Below, in pieces: positions 5,472 through 10,980 of a DNA stretch of 10,980 nt. Both the position numbers and the translations under genes were made by a program. The DNA is taken from the NCBI GenBank assembly GCA_035528235.1, contig DATKZB010000033.1, positions 1-10,980 on the forward strand. Reading direction: 5' to 3'. Each line of letters opens with the position of its first letter. Position 1 is the stretch's first letter. The DNA is from DATKZB01 sp035528235. GTDB taxonomy: Bacteria; Planctomycetota; Phycisphaerae; FEN-1346. The notes under the pieces are model-generated. The model saw only the letters and a program-made list of their open reading frames with translations, was not told where the DNA came from and made no database searches.

Positions 5472-5924
5472 ATGGACCCGACACGTGCGGGCAGCGACCT
5501 CTTGTACTTTGCGTACGGGGCGAACCTGAGCCGTGCCCACATGGCGCTGTGGTGCCCCGACGCCGTGCCGCTGGCGCCGGCCACGTGGCCCGACCACCGG
5601 CTGGTGTTCCGGACGTGGGTCGACGTGGTGCCGTCGCCGGGCGACGCCGTCCAGGGGGCGCTGTACGAGGTGGGCGCGCGAGACCTGGCGGCGCTCGACG
5701 AGTTCGAGGAGTGTCCGACGTTGTATCGGCGGGTCCGGGTGCGGGTCGTCTCGCAGGAGTCGCCTTTCGAGGCGATGACCTACCGGATGAACCCCGGCCG
5801 CACGCTCGCCCTGCCCGAACCGGACTACCTGGGCCTCATCCTCCAGGGATACGAGGACTGGCAACTCGACCGGAGCCTGCTGGCGGTCATGGAACGGGAG
5901 ACGCACAATGCCTTCGAAAACTGA
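5472..5924 (+). CDS. Gamma-glutamylcyclotransferase-like (AIG2/GGCT fold) protein
   Basis: This 150-residue cytoplasmic protein has the usual size of the family, whose members release 5-oxoproline from gamma-glutamyl amines or amino acids. The substrate loop is F13-A-Y-G-A-N-L19 (the YGxN signature). The segment LDEFEECPTLYRR (75-87) matches the L-D-x-F-E-G-x-x-x-Y-R-R region, with E79 the likely catalytic acid. A short C-terminal motif, EPDYLGLILQGYEDW, is typical for bacterial members. The exact substrate cannot be told. The 3' end overlaps the next gene by 17 bases, so the two are probably translationally coupled. The start at 5472 lacks a ribosome-binding site but sits next to a good promoter. 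Confidence 0.85.
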   Translation: MDPTRAGSDLLYFAYGANLSRAHMALWCPDAVPLAPATWPDHRLVFRTWVDVVPSPGDAVQGALYEVGARDLAALDEFEECPTLYRRVRVRVVSQESPFEAMTYRMNPGRTLALPEPDYLGLILQGYEDWQLDRSLLAVMERETHNAFEN

Positions 5925-6615
5925 ACGCGACCACCTGCTGGCCACCTACGCCGACCTTCGCGTGGCCGACGTCCGCGACGGTCTCGACACGATGATGATG
6001 CACGGCGACGGGTCGATGGACCCGGCGATTCGGCCGCTGTGGCGGACCCAGGCCTTCGGCATCGCCCGCACCTGCCGGTACATGCCGTACGAGGGGGCCG
6101 TCCCCGCGATGTCGCCGGAGGACTACTGGAAATGGGTGGGCCGGTATTACCGCGAGGTGTGCCCGTACCCGTGGGTCGATGAGATTGGGCCGGGCGACTT
6201 CATCGTCATCGACCAGAGCGGCGTCTGCGCGGGCCTGATGGGGTCGAACAACTCGCTCGCGGGCGTCAAGAACGGGGCGCGGGGGTACGTGACCAACGGC
6301 GGCGTCCGCGACACCGACGAACTCATCCTCCAGAAGATCCCGTTCTGGTCGGCCACGTGCGCCCAGACGATGGTCCAGGGGCGCCTCGAGTTCGACGCCA
6401 AGGACGTCGCCGTGTCGGTGGGCGGCGTGCGGGTGCACCCCGGCGACGTGGTCGTGGCCGACGGCGACGGCGTCATCGTCGTGCCGCGAGGGGTCGCCCT
6501 CGACGTGGCCCGGCACGCCCACGCCGAACACGATCGCGACAAGGCCGGCCGCCGCCAACTGTACAAGGACGTCGGCCTGGAACTCGACGAGACGGTGGGG
6601 GGGGAAGAAGAATGA
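5908..6615 (+). CDS. RraA-family protein (HMG/CHA aldolase or dimethylmenaquinone methyltransferase-like)
   Basis: This 235-residue cytoplasmic protein belongs to the RraA superfamily, which includes class II pyruvate aldolases acting on 4-hydroxy-4-methyl-2-oxoglutarate and the RNase E inhibitor RraA. The core, about residues 95-195, has GDFIVIDQSG, then the binding loop MGSNNSLAGVKNGARG and the strand with G131-G-V-R-D135, where R134 and D135 match the substrate- and metal-site residues of the aldolases. VHPGDVVVADGDGVIVVP (176-193) closes the fold. It is longer than E. coli RraA, with an extra N-terminal 35 and C-terminal 40 residues, favouring an aldolase or lyase over an RNase regulator; the substrate is not known. 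ATG 5908 has GGGAG seven bases ahead and overlaps the preceding gene. The C-terminus ends in EEE, and the stop codon lies inside the first unit of a heptamer array. Confidence 0.87.
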   Translation: MPSKTERDHLLATYADLRVADVRDGLDTMMMHGDGSMDPAIRPLWRTQAFGIARTCRYMPYEGAVPAMSPEDYWKWVGRYYREVCPYPWVDEIGPGDFIVIDQSGVCAGLMGSNNSLAGVKNGARGYVTNGGVRDTDELILQKIPFWSATCAQTMVQGRLEFDAKDVAVSVGGVRVHPGDVVVADGDGVIVVPRGVALDVARHAHAEHDRDKAGRRQLYKDVGLELDETVGGEEE

Positions 6616-6637
6616 CGAATGACGAATGACGAATGAC
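6610..6637 (+). repeat. Heptamer array, four GAATGAC units
   Basis: Four perfect tandem copies of GAATGAC begin at 6610. The TGA at 6613-6615 in the first copy is the stop codon of the RraA-family gene. A reversed, less perfect array of the same family lies at 6694-6735, so the two form inverted arms around a 56-base spacer in which I see no other feature. Confidence 0.9.
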
Positions 6638-6693
6638 TAAGGGTGGATGACAGGTGGCGAACGGGGCGGGCGCCGCGTGTTGTCGGGCGCAGC

Positions 6694-6735
6694 AGTCGTT
6701 AGTCGTTAGTCATTAGACATTCGTCATTAGTCATT
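6694..6735 (-). repeat. Heptamer array, reversed arm (six units)
   Basis: Six heptamers on the plus strand: AGTCGTT twice, AGTCATT, AGACATT, CGTCATT, AGTCATT. Reversed, these are AATGACT-like and match the GAATGAC array at 6610-6637. The array ends 19 bases before the ATG of the PPC-domain gene and 8 bases before its Shine-Dalgarno, so a stem formed with the first array would end just upstream of the ribosome site. Confidence 0.85.
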
Positions 6736-6754
6736 GTGTTCACAGGAGGTCCCC

Positions 6755-7192
6755 ATGAAAACGCTCGAACACGCCGGCGCCGCCCAGGTGGTCGTGGTGG
6801 CACTGGAGCCGGGCGAGATGCTCCTGGAATCGATCCAGGAGGCCGTCCGCAAACACGACATCCGAAACGGCGTCGTGATCTCGGGTATCGGCACGCTCAA
6901 GACCTGCCAGATGCACTACATTACGCACACCGAGTTCCCGCCCAAGGACCGCAACTTCACGATCGCCGAGCCGCTGGAACTCGTGTCGGTGAGCGGCATC
7001 ATCGCCGACGGCGAACCGCACCTGCACATCGTGCTCTCGTGCGGCGAAAGCGAGGTCTGGGCCGGGCACCTGGAACCCAAGAGCGAGGTGGCCTACCTGG
7101 CCGAGATCGCCATCCTCAAGTTCAACGCCCTCGAGATGACCCGCCGCCTCGACCCCGAACGCAAGGTCAAACTCCTCGGGCCGAAGGCGTAG
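6755..7192 (+). CDS. PPC/DUF296 domain protein
   Basis: This 145-residue protein consists of a single PPC (plants and prokaryotes conserved, DUF296) domain, the trimeric fold also found in plant AT-hook AHL proteins. Conserved features seen: GEMLLESIQEA (20-30), VVISGIGTLKT (40-50), a strand LELVSVSGIIA (74-84) and the histidine set H89, H91 (GEPHLHIVLS) and H105 (GHL) that binds a metal in bacterial structures. Bacterial members lack the AT hook, as here, and their function is not established; DNA binding should not be assumed. Start 6755 is fixed by a perfect AGGAGGT at 6744-6750; an upstream in-frame start at 6734 would lie in the repeat array. The last base of its TAG stop is the first base of the next heptamer array. 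Confidence 0.88.
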   Translation: MKTLEHAGAAQVVVVALEPGEMLLESIQEAVRKHDIRNGVVISGIGTLKTCQMHYITHTEFPPKDRNFTIAEPLELVSVSGIIADGEPHLHIVLSCGESEVWAGHLEPKSEVAYLAEIAILKFNALEMTRRLDPERKVKLLGPKA

Positions 7193-7275
7193 AGGCTGGA
7201 GGCTGGAGGCCGGAGACTGGAGGCTGGAGGCCGGAGACTGGAGGCTGGAGACTGGAGGCCGGAGACTGGAGGCTC
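7192..7275 (+). repeat. Heptamer array A, twelve GAGRCYG units
   Basis: Twelve tandem heptamers (GAGGCTG, GAGGCCG, GAGACTG, last one GAGGCTC) run from the final base of the PPC gene stop codon to 7275. Part of the array has a 21-base higher-order period. Bases 7200-7250 are the exact reverse complement of 8876-8926 (51 bp). The array is also nearly complementary to 7681-7729, allowing G-U pairs. Confidence 0.95.
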
Positions 7276-7309
7276 AGGGCCGAGCGTCCTGCCAAAGAGG
7301 GAGCGTCGC

Positions 7310-7663
7310 GTGCGAGACCACAGGAAACTGCGGGCGTTCGAACTCGCGGATGCCCTCACGCTGGCGATTTACCGGTGCACGCAGTCCTTTCCGCGCCAGG
7401 AGCAGTTCGGGCTCACGGCCCAGATGCGGCGGTCGGCTGTTTCGGTGGGGTCGAACATCGTGGAGGGATGCGCGCGCCGCTCGGAGGCGGACTACCTGCG
7501 GTTCCTGGACATGGCGTATGGTTCGGTCAGGGAACTCGAGTACCAAGTCTCGCTCGCCCATCGCCTGGGATACCTGAAACCGGGTGCCTTCGAGTCTGTC
7601 CATGCCGCCGTTGTCGAGACCGGCAAAGTGCTCTGCGGCCTCATCCGCGCGCTGCGTGCCTGA
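7310..7663 (+). CDS. Four-helix-bundle protein, S23/23S rRNA IVS-type family
   Basis: This 117-residue all-helical protein matches the TIGR02436-type family known from ORFs within 23S rRNA intervening sequences of Leptospira and Coxiella and as stand-alone genes in many environmental bacteria. Diagnostic stretches: FELADALTLAIYRCTQSFP (10-28), EQFGLTAQMRRSAVSVGSNI (31-50) followed by VEG, the segment DYLRFLDMAYGSVRELEYQV (61-80) and A-RLGYL. The bundle forms a pentamer with a basic surface in known structures, and nucleic acid binding is proposed but its role is not settled. GTG 7310 has AGAGGGAG at 7296-7303, six bases ahead. The gene is enclosed by inverted heptamer arrays (7192-7275 and 7681-7729), an arrangement recalling the inverted repeats that close S23-bearing intervening sequences. 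No rRNA is nearby. Confidence 0.9.
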   Translation: MRDHRKLRAFELADALTLAIYRCTQSFPRQEQFGLTAQMRRSAVSVGSNIVEGCARRSEADYLRFLDMAYGSVRELEYQVSLAHRLGYLKPGAFESVHAAVVETGKVLCGLIRALRA

Positions 7664-7680
7664 GACCCAGGGCCCCGCGC

Positions 7681-7729
7681 CGGCCTCCGGTCTCCGGTCT
7701 CCGGCCTCCGGTCTCCGGCCTCCGGTCTG
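7681..7729 (-). repeat. Heptamer array B, seven units, reversed relative to A
   Basis: Seven heptamers on the plus strand: CGGCCTC, CGGTCTC twice, CGGCCTC, CGGTCTC, CGGCCTC, CGGTCTG. They begin 17 bases after the S23-type stop codon. Reversed, they are GAGGCCG and GAGACCG units, so B can pair with array A across the S23 gene. B uses only the CGG form, whereas A and C mix CAG and CGG forms, so it has diverged from them. Confidence 0.92.
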
Positions 7730-7743
7730 GCCACGACTCTCCC

Positions 7744-7772
7744 TTCCGAAACTCAGCAAGTGCCGATATAGT
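7744..7772 (+). promoter_or_regulatory. Candidate promoter of the aldo/keto reductase gene
   Basis: TATAGT at 7767-7772 is a good -10. With 17-base spacing the -35 would be TTCCGA (7744-7749), only three of six matches. The predicted start near 7779 gives a leader of about 49 bases. It lies just after heptamer array B. Confidence 0.4.
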
Positions 7773-7827
7773 GTGGGCCGTGTGAGGGCTGGTTCAGGTA
7801 CGCGATTCGCCAGGAGGAGTGAGGACC

Positions 7828-8823
7828 ATGCAGTATCGCCAACTCGGCACGAGCGACGTCCAGGTCACCCCGGTCGCCCTCGGGGCGTGGGCCATCGGAG
7901 GGTGGTTGTGGGGCGGCACTGACGATGCGGCCGCGATGGCCGGCATCCGGAAGGCCGTCGACCTGGGGATGACCACCATCGACACGGCACCCGTCTACGG
8001 TTTCGGCCATAGCGAGACCGTCGTCGGCCAGACCATCCAGGGGCGGCGCGACCGCGTCCAACTCCTCACCAAGTTCGGCCTGCGGTGGGACCTGACCGAG
8101 GGTAAACGCCACTTCGCCACCCACGACAACCAGGGCCGGCCCGTCACCATCTACCAGTACGCCGGCCAGGAGAGCGTCGTCGAGGAATGCGAGCGAAGCC
8201 TGCGGCGGCTGGGCACCGACCACATCGACCTGTACCAGCAACATTGGCCCGACCCGACGACGCCGGTCGAGGACACGATGGAGGCGTGCGCGCGGCTGCT
8301 GAAGCAGGGCAAGATCCGGGCCGTGGGCCTGTCGAACCACGGGCCGGACCTGATGGACCGGGCCCGGACCGTCGTGCCGCTGGCTGCCAACCAACCGCCT
8401 TACAGCATGCTCCGCCGCGGCATCGAGAAAGACGTGGTGCCCTATTGCCGCGAGAACCACATCGGCCTGGTCGTCTACAGCTCGCTCCAGAACGGCATTC
8501 TCTCGGGCAAGGTCCAGATGGACCGGACGTTCCCCGAGACCGACCTGCGGTCGCACAACCCGTACTATCGTCCGGAGAACCGGCGCCGGATCCTCGGGTT
8601 TCTCGATGCGGCAGTGCGTCCGGCCGCCGAGGCCCACCAGGCCACGATCGCCCAGGTGGTCTTGAATTGGACGATCCACCGGCCTGGCATCACGACCGCG
8701 CTCGTGGGCGTCCGTAACCCCGCCCAGGCCGCCGACAACGCCGGCGCCGCCGCCTTCACACTCACCCCCGCCGAGACCGCCGCCATCGATGATGCCCTCG
8801 ACGAACTGACGCTGGAACTGTAG
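7828..8823 (+). CDS. Aldo/keto reductase
   Basis: This 331-residue cytoplasmic NAD(P)H-dependent oxidoreductase has the normal length and TIM-barrel fold of the family. The catalytic tetrad is visible: D52 (TTIDTAPVYG), Y57, K82 (LLTKFG) and H139 (LYQQHWPDP). Other family blocks are the LGTDHIDLYQ segment (128-137), GKIRAVGLSNH (161-171), and VYSSLQNGILSGK (216-228). The C-terminal cofactor-binding part is around GITTALVGVRNPAQAADN (287-304). The substrate is not predictable; the class is that of general bacterial dehydrogenase-like AKRs acting on sugars or small carbonyls. ATG 7828 has AGGAGGAG (7812-7819) eight bases ahead, favouring it over the GTG at 7819. It is convergent with the PEP carboxykinase gene, with heptamer array C between them. 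The gene and the S23-type gene together are bracketed by the perfect 51-bp inverted repeat. Confidence 0.93.
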   Translation: MQYRQLGTSDVQVTPVALGAWAIGGWLWGGTDDAAAMAGIRKAVDLGMTTIDTAPVYGFGHSETVVGQTIQGRRDRVQLLTKFGLRWDLTEGKRHFATHDNQGRPVTIYQYAGQESVVEECERSLRRLGTDHIDLYQQHWPDPTTPVEDTMEACARLLKQGKIRAVGLSNHGPDLMDRARTVVPLAANQPPYSMLRRGIEKDVVPYCRENHIGLVVYSSLQNGILSGKVQMDRTFPETDLRSHNPYYRPENRRRILGFLDAAVRPAAEAHQATIAQVVLNWTIHRPGITTALVGVRNPAQAADNAGAAAFTLTPAETAAIDDALDELTLEL

Positions 8824-8857
8824 CGCGGCGGGCAAGGCCGCCGGCTGACTTGTCCTG

Positions 8858-8927
8858 CGGCCTCCAGTCTCCGGCCTCCAGCCTCCAGTCTCCGGCCTCC
8901 AGCCTCCAGTCTCCGGCCTCCAGCCTG
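8858..8927 (-). repeat. Heptamer array C, ten units, reversed copy of A
   Basis: Ten heptamers (CGGCCTC, CAGTCTC, CAGCCTC in a 21-base higher-order order) lie between convergent genes and end five bases from the PEP carboxykinase stop codon. Bases 8876-8926 are the perfect reverse complement of 7200-7250 in array A. Just upstream, a small hairpin (8826-8831 with 8838-8843) follows the AKR stop; together with GTAG at 8820-8823 it is weakly REP-like. Confidence 0.95.
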
Positions 8928-8932
8928 CCGTT

Positions 8933-10807
8933 CTACAAATCCAGTGGCGACACGAGGTCGCCTTTGGCCTGGCGGAGGTCGTCGAGGCGGCGGCGCTGGG
9001 CGGCGAGGGCCTCGCCGACCTCGGCGGGCAGGCCCGTCATGCCGCCGAAGTGTTGGTCGAGCCGGTCGAGTTTCTCGAGGTTCTTGGCCACGCGGATCGA
9101 GAACTGCTCGACGTACTGGGCCTCGGTGTACGCCTGGCCGAGGGTCTCGGTGAAGAGAACGGCCAGGTCCTCGAACTTGGGGATGAGGCCGGTGGGCGAG
9201 GGAATGGCGTCCACCTCGCCATGGACGCGCCGCTCCATCCACTTGACCCAGACGTGTTTGTCGAGTTTGCCGTTGAGCCACTGTCCGTCGGCCCCCCGCA
9301 GCCAGTAGTTGGTCGCGAAGATGAGGGGCGGCTGCTCGACCTTGCCGGCGAAGTCGAGGTGGTTCTGGACGTACTTGCCGAACGGGATGGCCAGGAAGTC
9401 CTGGTTGCTCATCATGTTGAACTTCCGCACGCCCGCCGCGCCCAGGGTGGCCGCCGTGCTCTCGCTCTCGATGGCGGCGCCCATCGTCACGACGCCGTGC
9501 GTCCAGTCGAACGATTGCTGGACGGGCACGCTGGTGTCGCTGTCGCGTCCGCCGTACAGGATGCCCGCCACGGGCACGCCGGCGGGGTCGTTGAGGCGCG
9601 GGTCGCAGTTGGCCAGGGCCTGGAGCGCCACGGTGTACCGGGCGTTGGGATGCGACGTCGGGACGGGCTCGCCGGCGTCGTCGGTGGTTCCTTGGCGCCA
9701 GGGCCCGGCGAAGTTCTCGCCGGCGTCGGGAATCTCGACACCCATGCCGTCCCAGTAGGGCCGGCGGTCGGCCGCCAGGATGTTCGAGAAGATGACCTCG
9801 CCGGGATGGGTGAGGACGTCGTAGATGACGGGGTCGTCGTGAGAGTTGACGTTCCCGATGATGCCGAAGATGCCGCTCTCGACGTTGACGGCCCGGACCT
9901 GTCCATCGATGACCCGCAGGTAGGCGATGTCGTCGCCGACGATCTTCTCGCCGGGGAGCATGGCGGTCGACGTCTTGCCGCACAGGCTCGGAAACGCGCC
10001 GCTGAAGTACGTGACCCGTTTGTCGCCGGGCCCGCCCACGCCCATCAGAAACATGTGCTCGGCCAGCCAGCCCTCGCGGTCGGCCTTGCGGATGGCCAGG
10101 CGCAGCGCCAGTTTCTTCAGGCCGATCGTGTTGCCGCCGTACTGCGTGTTGACGCTGTAGACCATGTCTTCGAGGATGTCGATGTAGACGCGGCGCTTGT
10201 CGACGTCGACGCTGGTGCGGCGCGCATCGAGCCGGCCGGCCGAATGCAGGAACCGGAAGAATGGGCCGTCGGGGCCCAGGCGCTTCAGTTGCTCGTAGCC
10301 CGGCCGGTACAGCAGGTCTTCGCTATGGGCCACGTACGCCGAGTCGGTGCACTGGATGCACGAGATGGCAAACGGCGACCCGGTGGGACCCAGGCAGAAG
10401 AAGCGGACGTACATCGTCTTGCCGTCCATGGCGCCGGCCAGGTATCCGCGGACCTCGCCGAGCCCCTCGTTGCGGTCGATGGCGGCGAGTTTCGGCCCCA
10501 GCGTCACGCCCTCCGGCAACAGGTACCGGGTGGCCCGGGTGTCGCGGCCCTGGTCGCTGATCCCGTCGAAGTGGAGGGTGTGGCCGTCGGCAGCCAGGGC
10601 AACCTCCTCGTGATTCTCGAGCGCCTTGCGGCGGATGAAGGCCCGGTCGTCGGCCGAGTCGTCACACACCTTGACCGAGGCCGGGCGGCACAGGCGCACG
10701 GCGTCGGCCACGAAGGCATGAACCTGCTCGTTGCCGAGGGCATCCAGAACGGCCAGACCCGCCGGGTCGATCTTGCCCGCCAGCACGTCACGGTACGTGG
10801 TTTCCAT
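8933..10807 (-). CDS. pckG: Phosphoenolpyruvate carboxykinase, GTP-dependent type
   Basis: This 624-residue enzyme interconverts oxaloacetate plus GTP with PEP, CO2 and GDP, linking the TCA cycle with gluconeogenesis or anaplerosis. The PEP-site strand motif is Y223-G-G-N226 followed by KK and ALRLA; WLAEHMFLMGV holds the metal ligand H251. The kinase-1 loop is AFPSLCGKTS (271-280) with the reactive C276 typical of the GTP class, kinase-2 is VGDDIA (290-295), and ESGIFGIIGNVN (310-321) is the PEPCK-specific region. YGGRDSDT (418-425) replaces the GGRRP usual in animal and proteobacterial enzymes, marking a divergent branch; nucleotide preference is thus inferred from family membership. ATG 10807 has GGAG (complement of 10821-10824) 13 bases ahead. 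A strong promoter lies at 10931-10959. The gene is convergent with the aldo/keto reductase gene. Confidence 0.94.
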   Translation of the reverse strand: METTYRDVLAGKIDPAGLAVLDALGNEQVHAFVADAVRLCRPASVKVCDDSADDRAFIRRKALENHEEVALAADGHTLHFDGISDQGRDTRATRYLLPEGVTLGPKLAAIDRNEGLGEVRGYLAGAMDGKTMYVRFFCLGPTGSPFAISCIQCTDSAYVAHSEDLLYRPGYEQLKRLGPDGPFFRFLHSAGRLDARRTSVDVDKRRVYIDILEDMVYSVNTQYGGNTIGLKKLALRLAIRKADREGWLAEHMFLMGVGGPGDKRVTYFSGAFPSLCGKTSTAMLPGEKIVGDDIAYLRVIDGQVRAVNVESGIFGIIGNVNSHDDPVIYDVLTHPGEVIFSNILAADRRPYWDGMGVEIPDAGENFAGPWRQGTTDDAGEPVPTSHPNARYTVALQALANCDPRLNDPAGVPVAGILYGGRDSDTSVPVQQSFDWTHGVVTMGAAIESESTAATLGAAGVRKFNMMSNQDFLAIPFGKYVQNHLDFAGKVEQPPLIFATNYWLRGADGQWLNGKLDKHVWVKWMERRVHGEVDAIPSPTGLIPKFEDLAVLFTETLGQAYTEAQYVEQFSIRVAKNLEKLDRLDQHFGGMTGLPAEVGEALAAQRRRLDDLRQAKGDLVSPLDL

Positions 10808-10849
10808 CGGTTTCTTGTTGCTCCTGTTCCTTTGAGTCGATCACGTTCC

Positions 10850-10925
10850 CCAGGCCAGACGCACCCCGTGTGTCTGACCTGGCAGCGGGGAGCCCCTGCC
10901 AGAACACGCGTGCCCCTGACAGGGG
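10850..10925 (-). other. Structured 5' leader of the PEP carboxykinase gene
   Basis: The mRNA leader of about 115 bases contains consecutive inverted repeats: 10913-10917 with 10921-10925 right at the predicted transcript start, CTGGCA/TGCCAG around 10879-10902, and an 11-base stem 10850-10860 with 10872-10882 having one mismatch. I recognise no known riboswitch. The last ~40 bases before the ATG are AC-rich and appear unstructured, with the ribosome site in them. Confidence 0.5.
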
Positions 10926-10930
10926 CGGGG

Positions 10931-10959
10931 AGTATAGGGGGTCGGTCGGGCCGTGTCAA
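10931..10959 (-). promoter_or_regulatory. pckG: Near-consensus sigma-70-type promoter of the PEP carboxykinase gene
   Basis: On the minus strand, a perfect TTGACA (complement of 10954-10959) is followed by a 17-base spacer and TATACT (complement of 10931-10936), five of six for -10. Transcription is expected near 10924, about 117 bases before the ATG. Such a close match suggests high constitutive expression. Confidence 0.8.
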
Positions 10960-10980
10960 TGGTCTGGTGGGGGGGGCGGT

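Noticed and set aside
6755..7192. PPC-domain protein as a DNA-binding AT-hook regulator
   Set aside because: It has only the PPC domain; the AT hook (R-G-R-P) that gives plant homologues DNA binding is absent.
7192..8927. CRISPR array
   Set aside because: The repeats are contiguous heptamers without spacers, and no cas gene is present.
8565..9983. Minus-strand frame of 472 codons overlapping PEP carboxykinase
   Set aside because: It is out of frame with an unmistakable PEP carboxykinase, reads Arg/Pro/His-rich and translates the heptamer array C into GGRRLEA repeats.
10850..10925. Known riboswitch in the PEP carboxykinase leader
   Set aside because: Only simple hairpins are seen; none of the conserved cores I know could be recognised.
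1..10980. tRNA or rRNA genes
   Set aside because: No tRNA cloverleaf with a T-loop GTTCRANNC and acceptor pairing, and no rRNA-like stretch, was seen on either strand.

Overview
This window is a strongly GC-rich bacterial chromosome segment with short operons, dense intergenic palindromes and tandem heptanucleotide arrays. The gene set is a XerC-type recombinase, a DNR-like Crp/Fnr regulator, a beta-helix membrane protein, a ferredoxin with an added Cys-rich tail, a four-helix-bundle S23-type protein and a GTP-type PEP carboxykinase. Together with the repeat landscape this resembles environmental Planctomycetota (Phycisphaerae-like). That assignment is inference from style and gene content; there is no rRNA or marker gene to prove it.

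Layout. 1-247: palindrome cluster, then a small unknown gene (248-469) directly followed by xerC (484-1404). 1405-1773: no gene, four strong palindromes. 1774-2475: Crp/Fnr-family regulator, convergent with a 608-residue beta-helix/two-TM membrane protein on the minus strand (2580-4406), with a palindrome between them. 4407-4716: divergent control region holding a minus promoter, two GTAG-type REP-like hairpins and an FNR/DNR-type box upstream of a ferredoxin-like gene (4717-5109). 5110-5471: no gene, a large nested inverted-repeat element, then a promoter that would give a nearly leaderless mRNA. 5472-7192: gamma-glutamylcyclotransferase-like gene overlapping an RraA-family gene, followed by a PPC/DUF296 gene. 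7310-7663: S23-type four-helix-bundle gene. 7828-8823: aldo/keto reductase. 8933-10807 (minus): PEP carboxykinase with a near-consensus promoter and a structured leader.

How the parts fit. The clearest regulatory link is between the Crp/Fnr-like regulator, whose recognition helix has the E-x-x-S-R pattern of FNR/DNR proteins, and a TTGAC-N4-ATCAA site. That site is centred about 41.5 bases before the predicted start of the ferredoxin transcript, the class II activator position. This suggests redox- or NO-linked control of the ferredoxin-like protein. PEP carboxykinase, the aldo/keto reductase and the RraA-like protein are ordinary central or secondary metabolism.

The most unusual structure is the set of heptamer arrays. 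Two sequence families occur, each as inverted arms: GAATGAC-type flanking the spacer before the PPC gene, and GAGRCYG-type flanking the S23 gene and then the S23 plus aldo/keto reductase pair. The latter contains a perfect 51-base inverted repeat. Two arrays start exactly on the stop codon of the preceding gene.
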